DNA of 64,000 bases from Crotalaria pallida (Eukaryota; Streptophyta; Magnoliopsida; Fabales; Fabaceae), in NCBI GenBank assembly GCA_037953625.1, contig CM075652.1, positions 56,413,501-56,477,500 on the forward strand, in the 5' to 3' direction. Within the stretch, counting starts at the first letter, position 1. Every line of letters begins with the position of its first letter. Positions 12,090-22,777 of this stretch are shown here, piece by piece. The translations under genes and the position numbers were made by a program. Under the pieces are notes generated by a model, which saw nothing but the letters and a program-made list of their open reading frames with translations, ran no database searches and had not been told where the DNA came from.

Positions 12090-12583
12090 TTTTTCATTGT
12101 TTCAATTTCATTTTTAATAGTTTTAGTTGTTTCATTACATTTGCTTTTTGAATTGTTTCTTTTTTGATAATGGTGTACGCTCGGTGAAACTCCGAGCCCA
12201 TTGTAATTTGCTTCAAATGAATAAAAGTTCTCGTTATTGAATTCATTGTATCACGTACTTTTCCTCGTAACCGATTAGCCACCGATTATGACGCGAATGA
12301 TTATGAACAGCTCTAGCAAGAGCTCATAACTCGTCAAGTACTTTAAATAAGACTCCCGATTAAATCATGATTTCATAAAATCATTTTACATCGCGGATAG
12401 AGGAACCCACCTCGGCTAAAGTGCTGGAGTTCCGAGGTCTTAACACTTGAATTCTTAACAAAGAGTGTAAAAAGAAGCATAACACGATTACGAATATTAT
12501 AAAGTATTCCAAACGAAACACAACAATATAAGTTTAAACCCATTTACTGGGGCAATTACAAAAGGGAAAGCAAAATGATAAAG
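12090..12583. other. Non-coding spacer between pol and the antisense gene of E3
   Basis: This is the convergent 3' region of two opposed genes. A block at 12388-12439 (ACCCACCTCGGCTAA core at 12405-12419) is conserved in the same position in E4 (45378-45429). I see no ORF or clear poly(A) signal beyond AATAAA-like AT-rich sequence around 12219. Confidence 0.45.
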
Positions 12584-15164
12584 CTACTCTAAGTCGGACA
12601 GTACAATGCCGTCGACATCAAATTTATCTTCTTCTTCTTCACCTTTGGCATCCTCGGCATCATCCCCTTCGGAATCCTCAGCCAAATGGTCAGACAGATC
12701 GGCGCTGTTCAGATCTATGGGAGCCCCAGTTGGGCCGACAATTCGACCATCTTTCACAGAAAAATTAGGGTCAGCACCCTTGGTCAAGAGCCCAGGATTC
12801 AGAACGCGAAGTTGCTCGGCAGTGTTGTAGAAAGAATCCTCAACCCCATGATCCCAGTTGTATAAATGCTCCATGGCTGCTTTCTTGTGTTTGAGAGCTT
12901 TTGCTCTCATCTTCTCCAAAGAAGTTCGGAGCCCCAAAATCTCATCCTTAGCATACTCATGCTGCTCCTGAGCCGCGGCAGCAGCCTGCTCCGCTTTCCG
13001 AGCTTTCTCTATCGCCGCTCGGAAAGCAGCAGCGTCTTCCTCAGCTTTTTTCAGAACCTCTTCCGAGCGCTTCATCCTCTCTTCGGCCCCCTGGAGTGTC
13101 TCCTCAGCCCTAACCTTGGCCCCTTCAGCATCTTGTGCCACCTTTTGCAACCGTTCGTTTTCAGCTGCCAAGGTTTGCAACTTCTTGTTCAGACCTTCAA
13201 CTTGAAGTTGCAAATAATCCTCCCGCTCGGCTGCCTCGGTCCTTTTCTTCTTTTCTTCGGGGGCTATCCCAGCATGAGCGTCGTCTCCATGATGACCGAG
13301 GTGATGAAGTATGCTCGCACCCCTCAGGAGACTCTTCACCAACGACTTACAGTTGTTTTCCCAAGTCCCAGGGGTCCAGGCCTCAATCACTTCAGAATTC
13401 TCGGGAGGAAAGACAGTAGCAACAAGTGTATCAGTCATTTTTCGATGCCACACTGTCTTGGCAGCTGCTTCCTCCTTCCCCTCAGGAACCTCTACCCCTT
13501 TATTTGACTTGCTCAAATTAAGCCAATCTCCAGCAAGACCTTTTCCTTTTTCCAGCCGAGACCTCTTGAGGGGACGCTCGGGAGTGCCTTGAGGAGTTGT
13601 TTGAGCCTCCACTTCGATGTTTACAGCGTCGATGATATGATCACTTTTGATTACCGGCTCAACGCCTTTGATCCTAACAGTCGGAGTGGCATTGGGGATA
13701 ATGGTCGGACTTTCAGAAGGGGTCGGTTCAGAAGATTGACTCATGTTTGGGGAGCCAGATGCAGCTTTGATTGCAGCCAACTGTGATACTCTAGCTGCTC
13801 GAGCTTCGCCTTTCTTGGCCTTGGTTGCTTTCTTCCCCATTGTTTCTGCAAGAAAAAATGGATCAGTAAAAAAAAAAAATATATATATATATAGTACCCA
13901 ACTCGGCCTTCACTTCATCTCGTGTTTCTTTCAACAAGATTCGTTTGGTATCAATTTGACCATTTGCTTGAAGGTAGTTCCAAACATGGTCGCACGATCG
14001 CCTTTCGGCTCTTGTCAAATCCGCCTTAAAGTCGAATTGATACAAGGAGGGTCCTCGGTTATAAATGTTAGTCGTCCAACCCAGTGGAAACCGAGGCACG
14101 ACCTTGATCACTCCATCTTCTTCAACTTGTTCCATGAACCAACATACTCCAGCCCCAGTATGCTCGTATTGGAAGAAGAGAGGTTTGAAAGACTTCCAAG
14201 AATCAGTCACCTTGGCGAAGAGGGCGTGTCCCCTCCGAGCCTTTAGGGACACCCAAAGCCCCTTGGAGTCACCAAACTTATTTACCTGGGGAGCATATAA
14301 CCAGAAAAAAGATCGTACAGTTGCTACCAAATTTTCAACGTCGCAGAATTGCTGGAAGGCTCGGATGAAAGCCCACCCACTTGGATGCAGTTGGCTAGGA
14401 GCTATTCCTAGATGACTGAGGACTTCAGTTTCAAAGGTGGAAAAGGGGAAGCGGATACCGAATTTAGTTGCTATTTCTTCGTAGAAATAGAAAAATTGAC
14501 GATTTTCCGGTACTTGAAAGCATATTCGGTCGTCGATTCCCAAAGGTCTCAATACGAATTCTGAGGCATTTCCATCGGCGTTCGGAGGTGTTAAAATTGG
14601 TCGAAGATGGTTAAGACTATCTGTTGTCAGCAATGAAGGTCTCGTCCCTAGTACTTCCCGATCAAAAACGGCGTCGTACTGCGCGTGATTGGGCGGCAGA
14701 GGATATTCTTCAGGGTTGGTAACACACCTGCGCTCCACCATATCTGGGGAAAAAGCAAAAGGCTCGGCGTTAGGATTTTTTACAGCACATGTTTTTATTT
14801 TAAAATTAAGGCCGAGCCCTGGACCTTTTCCCCCCTCCCTCGGTGGACTTCCTAAAGGTTTTTCCTCGGTGCGACGATCGGGGCTAGTCCTGACTTGAGC
14901 CCGACGCTCAGCGAACCTATACGCTAGTAACCACTTATTCTCATCTGCGGGATTCGACGGGTACTCTACAACTAGCGGTTTTGCCTCGGTGGATCGTTGG
15001 CCAGAAGGGGGAGTAGAAGGGTGTATAGAATCGTCAATATCAGAGTTTCCCTCATCCCTAGAATTCCCAGAAGAACTTGAAGAATCACTATCACTAGAAG
15101 GTTCCTCTCCTAGTCTCCTGCAGAGTTCATGATAAACTCTCCTCAAACGTCTCCATCCTCTCAT
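12584..15164 (-). CDS. Antisense accessory gene of E3, Transposase_28-like, two coding exons
   Basis: Exon A runs 15164 to 13898 and exon B 13845 to 12584. The intron (13846-13897) has donor TTGG|GTACT and acceptor TTCTTGCAG, phase 1. Joined length is 2529 nt, an exact multiple of three (842 residues). The N-terminus is acidic and Ser-rich. The central domain (about 14550-14150) carries FYFYEEIATKFGIRFPF and LGIAPSQLHPSGWAFIRAFQ, the pattern I recall for Pfam 'putative gypsy type transposon' (Transposase_28). The C-terminus has a long coiled coil rich in Glu/Lys/Ala, then ALKHKKAA and an acidic tail ending GIVLSDLE. A likely 5' UTR intron acceptor (CTTTTAG) precedes the ATG. The 52-nt intron is unusually short for plants. 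Extra antisense ORFs at this site are known in Tat elements, but their function is unknown. Confidence 0.75.
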
Positions 15165-15798
15165 GGTCTAAAAGTAAAGAATCCTAAACACAGCTTACCC
15201 AGAACAAAAACCCAGAACCCAGAAATTCCCTAAATCCAAACTCCCTGCAAAACCCAGAACCAAAACCCCTTTACAAAAAGCAGAAATCGCACAAAAAGAG
15301 GAAATCGCAGAAATAGAAATAAGAAGAGTAGAGGAAGTTACCTGCTTTCAGTTGCTGGAAAGGATGATGGGAGAAGGTTGTGGATTCGAAGGCGGAGACG
15401 GTGGAAAGAGGATTGGAAAGAGAATAATGGGATTCTGATTTGAGAAGATTCTGGAGTGAGGAAATTAACGATGAATGTGGGTAGTAAGAGGTTGAAAAGA
15501 TTCGAATTAATGAAGGAAACTTTTCAGTTTCCCTCCAGGTTACGCATTTGGGCCGAAAGCCCGTCAACCCATGCAACCACTCGCTGGATGAGACGTGGCG
15601 GTTTCAACAGGTACTTTTTCAAATTTCAAAAATTGCAATGATTTGGCACAACTTACAAGAGAACGCGCCGTACCTAGAGAAACCAAAACGTCACTTCGGA
15701 CAGCTGTCGCACATTCGAACTAAGACATCTTGAAGGTCCAACCCTAAACACATGCTACCTCGTCACAGACTTTATAAAGTCTTACGAGCTGCGGGGCT

Positions 15799-16434
15799 TG
15801 TAGGGTCTGCCGATCATATAAGGACTCAAGTCTTATTTAAGGGACTCTTCAAGGACCTTTCCCTCGGTTTACTCAGCACAAACGTCCCTCGCTCGGACTC
15901 ATTGGCTCCAAGCACACAAAAGGACCAGGCTCGGACTTGATGGGGCCGAGCCTTACAAACGGTCTTCCACTCATCAGGCTCGGGACTCTAGGGCCGTGAC
16001 ATACCGTCGGCTTGTGGATAGACTCAGACTCATTTAGGCTTCTTATCCCCTCCGCAAATCTCTCCTGGATTCTCGCTAACATCCTAGACATGAGATCTTG
16101 AGCTGATCCTATCCAGATTCTAAGAGTATAAACCTCCGATATTATCTCACAGAATCCTGGTTCAGCTCAACCCTGATACAGGGCCCATACGGCCCATATC
16201 ATCCTCCTCCAAACCCTATAAATAGCTCATAACAGCTAGGGTTTCAGGTACGTACTCTCATCCCTAAGTTGACACTCTGCACACACTTGTTGACTGGGGA
16301 GACCCTGCTTTTCCCAACTGGAACTGCAGAAACACCACAAAGTCACATATTAACACTTGATCCTCTCTTGGGCTCCTGGTTCCATAATCTTGAGCACTTA
16401 GAGGGTTAAGGACATAGTGTTCAAGGACACTACA
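15799..16434 (+). repeat. 3' LTR of E3
   Basis: Same length (636 bp) and termini as the 5' LTR, followed directly by the target duplication CCTTT. It is preceded by a weak polypurine stretch (GCTGCGGGGCT). About 12 differences from the 5' copy were counted by eye. Confidence 0.95.
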
Positions 16435-16900
16435 CCTTTCTGATGAGGATATGGCACTTTTAAGTTCATTCTTCCATGCTCATTCAGATTTGGTGCTGCC
16501 TGGGCTGCATTTGCCTCAAATTTTTAATGAAACTGGACTTCATACCATGCTACACGTGTTGAAGCTCACTGTGAATCAAGACGTGGATTCCTTTTCCTGG
16601 GATCAAAAATCTTCCTTGTTGGATTATTTGAAGACTCTCAAACTTCATCAATACTCAGGGTCTTGGCTTGATAATTCCATTAAACAAGTGGAAGGTCAAC
16701 GTCCTCCCTTTGATGAGGAGACTTTTATTGCAAAGGGACAACTGCTGGTAGAGCGTCGTGCTGATTTGGAGAGTTTGATCAACGATATTTCTGTTACTTT
16801 GTCTAAGGCCACTGCTGATTTAACAAGTGTGAAACTGATCTTGCTGAATTGGACTCTCAATAAGAGTCTTATGTTGCTATCTGCAAAGCTTCTTCCCTAG

Positions 16901-17430
16901 GTGTCCTTTTTAAGATGTAGTTGTTGTGCTTGCTACTTCATTTAGCTGTTTGAAAACTGTTGGAGCTTTTGTATTTTGCTATTTCTGCCTTACTTTGCTG
17001 GACCTGTATGACTTTCATATTTATCTTGTCATCTTTGTTTCTGTTTTGCTTATGCTGTATCCAAACTTAGCTTTGAGGAATGGCTCTTGAAGCCTTTCTT
17101 TTGCTGCTGTATTGGACAAGTTTACAATCTTGATTTGAAGTCTTTGTGTGTATCCTTGCCTTTTGAACAAACTTTGCTTTTTCTTTGAATAGAATCTCTC
17201 CTTCTTTTTCTTCTTCTCTTCTTTTTTTTTCTCTTCTTCGAACAGACTTTGCTTTTTCTTTGAATAGAATCTCTCCTTCTTTTTCTTATTCTCTTCCTTT
17301 TCTTTCTCTTCTTCTCTTCTCCCCCCCCTTTTTTTTAGGGAGAGTATTTTTATGAATACTTGTGCCGAAATTATTTTTTACTGTACCTGTTCTTATTTTG
17401 TAATGCATAGAACTTTGCCTTTAGAAACTA
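16901..17430 (+). other. Downstream of E2 antisense ORF: pyrimidine-rich duplicated tract
   Basis: No credible gene. A direct duplication of about 45 bases (starting CTTTGCTTTTTCTTTG) occurs at about 17173 and 17248, within a CT/T-rich tract at 17190-17335. Confidence 0.5.
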
Positions 17431-17431
17431 T

Positions 17432-17886
17432 TCGTTTGCATATATCAGGGTGCCTCGTATATGTTGTGATGTAATTATCTATACACAAGTTGTACAAATC
17501 AGGGTGTGATCTTTTACTTGTACTTAGGTTGCACATATCAGGGTGCAACTTAAATTTTTTGCACATATCAGGGCGCTTTCACGCATATCAGGGTGCAGTT
17601 TTTTTACTTGTACTTAGGTTGCACATATCAGGGTGCTTTTGCACATATCAGGGTGCAACTTAAGTTCTTTGCACATATCAGGGTGCTTTCACGCATATCA
17701 GGGTGCAGTTTTTTGCTTGTACTTAGGTTGCACATATCAGGGTGCTTTTGCACATATCAGGGTGCAACTTAAGTTCGTTGCACATATCAGGGCACTTTCA
17801 TGCATATCAGGGTGCAGTTTTTTACTTGTACTTAGGTTGCACATATCAGGGTGCTTTTGCACATATCAGGGTGCAACTTAAGCTTA
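17432..17886. repeat. Satellite-like tandem array, 16-bp core in 109-bp higher-order units, inside E2
   Basis: I count 15 copies of a core close to GCACATATCAGGGTGC between 17438 and 17874. They are arranged as a higher-order unit beginning TACTTAGGTT at 17521, 17611, 17720 and 17829, so the last two periods are 109 bp and the first 90 bp (one core fewer). Each full unit holds four cores separated by distinct spacers. The core ends GCAC and GTGC are complementary, allowing a small 4-bp stem. The position, just after integrase in a Tat element, matches the known tendency of Tat 3' regions to seed satellites. Confidence 0.9.
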
Positions 17887-18000
17887 GGATTTTATTTTTT
17901 TTTAGAAATTAAGAAAGACAGTGAACAACTCTTTTACTGGATAATATCTGGTTCATTCATGCATTCAAAAGGCGGCATACAAAACTTTAGTGCCTACATG

Positions 18001-20046
18001 CTATGGATAGTATTTCTTGATGTATTTAAAGTTCAGGGGGCCTACTCTTTTTTGCGACTCTGGCTCCAGCAGATGGCAGTAGCCACTGGGGTGTGCCTCC
18101 TGCACAATGTATGGGCCTTCCCACTGGGGTGTCCACTTACTAGTATGGGTGCTTCTCATGACAGCATCAGTGGCTTTCAAGACCAGTTCCCCTTCTGCAA
18201 ACATTCTGGGTTTAACCATTTTCTCGTAGGCCAGCATGACTCTTCGCTGGTGCTTGAGTAGCTCATCTTGTGCTTTGATTCTCATTCCTTCTACTGCTTC
18301 AGCTCTTTCTACAGCACCCTCCTCATTCTGCATGATTATACGTGCCGAAGGTACTAACACTTCTGCTGGCAACGTTGCCTCTGCTCCATAGACTAGGGAA
18401 AATGGGGACGCTTTTGTCATGTCGTGTTTTGTGACACGATAAGCCCACAAAGCCAAAGGCAAGTATTCACTCCACTCCTGGGGTGAATCCTCTACCGTCC
18501 TTGACAAAATCCCAATCAGTGTCTTATTAGTAGATTCTGCTTGGCCGTTTGCTTGAGGGTAATAAGGGGTAGACTTGTGATGGGTGACGCCGTATTCTTC
18601 CAGGATCTTCTCCACCTTTTTGTTGATGAAATGCGTGACATTGTCTGATACGATTCGTTTAGGTAACCCGAAGCGGCATATGATATTATCCCTTATGAAT
18701 TGGACAGTAGTGTCTGCATCTGCTCTCTTGCACGCAATAGCTTCGACCCACTTTGTTGAGTGCTCAGTGGCTGCCAGAATCCATCTTTTTCCTCTTGATG
18801 AGGGGTCTATAGGCCCCACGAAATCCATGCACCAAGTATGGAAGGGATAAGGGGCACTCAAACTCTTCATACTGTTAGCTGACACGTGTATCTTCATACT
18901 GTTTTGACACTGCTCGCATCTTTTCGCAAAATCAATGGAGTCCTCCCTGATCGTTGGCCAAAAATATCCCATCCTTGTGAGTTCTTCATATAGCGCTCTT
19001 CCCCCTTGGTGTCTACCACAGGGCCCTCTATGAATCCCTTCCATCACTTTTTCTTGATCAGTCTTCTTCAAGCACCTCAAAATTTCCCCAGCAAAATTCT
19101 TTCTAAACAACTCTCCCTTGTCACAAAAGTATCTATCAGCTTTCTTTCTTATCTTTTCAGCTTCCATGTTGTCTCCTGGCAAGATCCCATGTTCTAAGTA
19201 CTCTTTGATAGGATGAATCCATTCTGTGTCTACAAGGTGGACCTCAACTTCTTCTTTGCAATCCTGACATTGAGCACATAAGTTTTGCAAAGAGTCACAT
19301 TGCGCCTTCATGGTGGGCCAAAATACACCAATTATTTGCAAGCGTCTATACAATCCAAGCCCCACTTGTCCATAGATGCTCTCGTGCAGCTGGACCATCT
19401 TCTTCAGCCCTTCTTCCTCTGCCACACATCTCATGAGGAGCCCTTCCCTGTTTCTCATATAGAGGATTCCCCTCACCAAACAGAAGTCCCTGGACGCCTT
19501 GGTCAGCATTTTGCTCTTCAATTCCTTCCTGATTGGCGTCCTCCAGTCGTCTCTGGGTTCTTCTGTTTTTCTTTCTTTCACTTGAGACTGTTGCTCCCTT
19601 ATGAGGTGGACTGCCCACTTTTCTCCTTTCATCATGATTTTGCTTCCCAAAGTGGCCAAGGCATTTGCTTTCCGGTTTTCAGATCTAGGTACGTGCTCCA
19701 GTGATTCTACCCTGAATTTTTCCATGACTTCCAAGGCTCTTTCTCTGCAGAGCGCCAGTGAAGTTTCTTTCACACCATATTCCCCTTTCAATTGCCGGAT
19801 CACCAGATTTGAATCCCTTCTTACTATCACGCTGCTGATCCCCATTTCTTCAGCTATTTTCAGCCCTAGCAGGAGAGCCTCATATTCGGCCTCGTTGTTA
19901 GTGCAGGGGAAATCAAGTTGGAATGTGAACGTCAATTCTTCCCCTTTACTGTTTGTCAATACTACACCTGCTCCTCCTTTTGGATAGGATGGAGAGCCAT
20001 CAAACATGAGTGTCCAAGTTTCTTCCTTTTCGGCCACGTTGACCAT
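18001..20046 (-). pseudogene. pol: Archaeal-type RNase H and integrase part of E2 pol
   Basis: A 681-residue open stretch in frame with the RT segment upstream, separated from it only by a TGA at 20056-20058. RNase H motifs: MFDGSPSYPKGGAGVV, NNEAEYEALLLGL and DSNLVIRQLKGEY. Then the integrase HHCC finger (CEQCQN) and core: MDFVGP gives the first catalytic Asp, SDNVTHF the second, AESTNKT the Glu. The usual Gly after Asn in the second motif is Val here. The C-terminal part (WEGPYIV and onward) is GPY/F-like. It ends at the edge of the satellite-like array. Confidence 0.9.
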
Positions 20047-20055
20047 CTCTTCTGA

Positions 20056-21609
20056 TCATTCTTCTTCATTCGTGGCACATATTGTGATCAGGTCCACCAA
20101 GGCTTGGCTCTTCATGGTGGTGGGCGTCACCTGCTTTATCTCATAATCCATGAGCATAAAAGCCCATTTGCTCACTCTCCTTGTCAGGTCAGCCCCTTGT
20201 AATAAATACTTGATCCCTGCTGATATGGTCATGACTTGTACAGTGTACGCTTGAAAATAGTGTCTATATTTTTGAGACACATAAACCAAATCTAGACACT
20301 GCCTCTCCTGTGCTGAATACCTGGCTTCAACATCTTTGAGCATTCGGCTCCAGTATGCAATGGGACGCTCTGAACCGTCCACCTCTTGGGCAAGGAGCCC
20401 ACTGATTGCTGTCTTGGTGGTGGCTAGATAGACTCTGAGAGGGACACCTTTCTGTGGTGGAATCATGGTTAGGGGAGACATGAGTGTCTTCTTGAACCTA
20501 TCCAAGGCCTCTTGATGCTCTCTTCCCCATTTGAATGCCTCCTTGCTTCTTAAAAGCTTTCTCATTGACCCCAGAAGTTCTCCCAAAGCTGGAATGAATC
20601 TTCGTATATATCCCAATTTTCCCATCATCTGTTGCAGTTCTTTTTGAGTCTTGGGGCCCCCCAGGTCTCTTATAACTTGCACTTTGTCTTCTGCAGCTGA
20701 GATCCCTTCCTTGTGTACCACAAAGCCAAGAAATTCCCCTGATGATACTCCAAACTTACATTTCAGCGGGTTCATCTTCAATTTATACCTTCTGCACCTC
20801 TCAAAGACGGCTTTCAGGTGCTCCATGTGCTGCTCCTTCTTTTTGGACTTTACCACCAGATCATCCACGTAATCCTCCACGATTTCATGCATCATATCGT
20901 GGAAGATTGCCGTCATGGCCCTTTGGTAAGTGGCCCCTGCATTTTTAAGCCCAAACGACATGACCGTATAGAAGAAGTTTCCCACAGGCGTCCTGAACGC
21001 AGTTTTCTCTTCATCACCTGGTGCCATTCTGATCTGGTTGTACCCACTGAATCCATCCATGAATGAGAAGCATTCGTGCATTGCAGTAGCATCAACCATG
21101 TTGTCTATGTTTGGTAGAGGGAAATCGTCTTTTGGGCATGCTTTGTTAAGATCCCTGAAGTCCACGCAAAACCTTATCTGCCCGTTCTTTTTCTTGACAG
21201 GAACGACATTTGCTAGCCAAGTTGGATGCTGTATTGGCTTGATGAATTGAGCTTTGAGCAGCTTCTCCACCTCTTTCTTGATAGCTTTCTCAATGTTTGG
21301 GTCGAATTTCCTGGCAGCTTGCTTTACCGGAACGACGTCTTCCCTTACAGCCAGATTGTGGGTGACTAACTTTGGGTTTAGTCCAGGCATCTCTTCATAA
21401 GTCCATTCGAACACTTCCTTATACTCTTTGAGCAAAACAGTCAGGTCCTCTTTTTCTTTGTCAGTGAGGGATGATGAAGTGAACAAGGGTCTGTGTTCTC
21501 CTTCCCCTCCTACATTGATCTCTTCCAAGCTTTTACTCTTCTTTGGTTCTGCCTCATGTACAGCCATGACATCTTCTTGATCCCTGAATGCGTCCTTTCT
21601 CCTTAACAC
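20056..21609 (-). pseudogene. pol: Reverse transcriptase and RNase H part of E2 pol
   Basis: A 517-residue open segment with RT motifs FCVDFRDLNKACPKDDFPLP, FSFMDGFSGYNQIRM and the catalytic YVDD, followed by the RT-linked RNase H (VYLATTKTAISGLLAQE, RYSAQERQCLDLVY). It ends at TGA 20056, with the same frame continuing into the second RNase H, so one ancestral pol ORF is cut by a single stop. TGA here could be a CGA-to-TGA change. Confidence 0.92.
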
Positions 21610-21834
21610 CTTAAGGAGTGTGGGACTGGCCAGGTCATTGAGGCTTGGCTTGGCCAGCCCCGCGATTTCTTATAAGATGACCCATATCCTCCCCCCTTGT
21701 GGGTGGTGTTGTTTTTGTATCTTGAACTTTGTTGTTTTTACTGGTCCTGGGGCACTTTCCTTGGGTGGCAGGATAAGCCACTTAAAGACAGATTCTCTGG
21801 TTGGGGTTGCTTTCTCCTTTCCTTTGATGTTGAT

Positions 21835-22576
21835 TCAAGTGTCCTTCTCAACCTTACTTGTCCCCGGCGGTGCAAGTTCGTCAAACACAGATGCATCAAT
21901 CAGGTGCATTTCCGATGCGTCGAAGGGCGCTTTGGTGGCTGGGATCTCAATGTCTCTGCCTCTGTATGAGGATTTGACACATTGATGCAGAGTGGAAGGC
22001 ACACACTGATGTAAATGAATCATGGGACGCCCCAACAAGATGTGGTAGCTTGGGCTCCCGTCCACAATATGAAATGTGTTGAGAGTTTTTATAGGACCCA
22101 CCTCTAATTGGACTACAACGCAAACTCTTGTTTCCACTGAGTCCCCATTGAACGTGCTCAAGGCAGTTTCAAATTTCTTAAGTCTTGACCCTGATATGCC
22201 CAGCTTAGCAAAAAATGTGAGCAGACAGAATGTTCACCCCATAACCATTGTCCACCATAGCACGCCTTACCCGTACACCCTCTATTACTGCCTCCACGTA
22301 CAAAGGCCTGTTATGGCAGAACCCTGGGTGCGTCATGAGGGGCTCTCTGAACATAATTGCTATGGCGTGCGCCTTAGCCATCCTGGCAAGAGGAGCGTGG
22401 GCCGCGCTGGCGTTCCCTCCCCTTCTCACGATCACATCTGCTAGAGCTTGAGCAGCTTCTGCCCTCACGTCTGTACTTAACTGTAATTGATCGAATAGTG
22501 CCCTGAAACATCTTGTCTTGACCATCCCTCTTCTAAGTTCGTCTTCAATGATTTCCTCTTTTGATATCTCCTCCAA
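21835..22576 (-). pseudogene. pol: Protease region of E2 pol, frameshifted
   Basis: The active-site region reads MVDNGYGVNILS in the segment 22205-22576. The rest of the fold (IVDGSPSYHILLGRPMIH) is in another frame at 21835-22161. The shift lies at a run of six T on the minus strand near 22210. Additional stops lie between gag and here (TAG near 22633, TGA near 22583) and between protease and RT. Protease activity is lost. Confidence 0.75.
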
Positions 22577-22777
22577 TAGGTTTTCTCAAGACAAGATAAC
22601 GCCCACTTGGTGCCTGGGTAGAGGCTACGTCCCCAGGCTTTCCTCAGTTCCTTGTTCTGGTAACAGCACCTTCCCTGCAGCAAGTTGTTTTTGAAATACT
22701 GCCCTGATTACATAACAATCCACCGTTCTGTGACCTTTGTGCCTATGCAAGATACAAAAGGCAGGGTCCTCATATTC

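Larger units (their letters stand above)
5751..16434 (+). mobile_element. E3: complete Tat/Retand-like Ty3-gypsy element
   Basis: Two 636-bp LTRs (5751-6386 and 15799-16434) bound gag, pol and an antisense gene. The 5-bp target duplication CCTTT is perfect (5746-5750 and 16435-16439). By eye the LTRs differ at about 12 positions (about 2%), so the insertion is recent. Order: LTR, PBS, gag (6438-8045), pol (to 12089), antisense gene (15164 to 12584), LTR. Gag and pol are in one frame, broken by four stop codons, so the copy is non-autonomous. It sits inside an exon of the E2 antisense ORF. Confidence 0.95.
4847..16900 (+). pseudogene. Antisense accessory ORF of E2, spliced, split by E1 and E3
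   Basis: Three or four exon pieces can be joined in frame: 4847-4926 (donor CCTG|GT), 5085-5627 (acceptor TTTTATTAG, donor TTTTC|GTAAGT), 5718-5750 (acceptor CTTTGTAG), and after E3 16440-16900. Removing E3 and one CCTTT copy restores the reading frame across the junction. The visible protein has a Pro/Ser/Thr-rich linker followed by a helical, probably coiled-coil C-terminus (LLDYLKTLKLHQYSGSW and onward). A single-base frameshift near 16825 alters the last residues. The N-terminal part lies beyond E1. I do not recognise the family with confidence. A plant mobile domain (PMD/MAIN-like) protein, known to ride on gypsy elements, is one possibility. Confidence 0.5.

Noticed and set aside
12866..13507. 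213-residue plus-strand ORF
   Set aside because: Mirror of the coiled-coil exon of the E3 antisense gene, with Leu/Phe/Ser-rich composition typical of the complement of a Glu/Lys-rich coding strand.
17432..17886. Regular repeats with spacers resembling a CRISPR array
   Set aside because: Plant retrotransposon context, the spacers themselves repeat in the 109-bp unit, and there are no cas genes. It is a tandem satellite.
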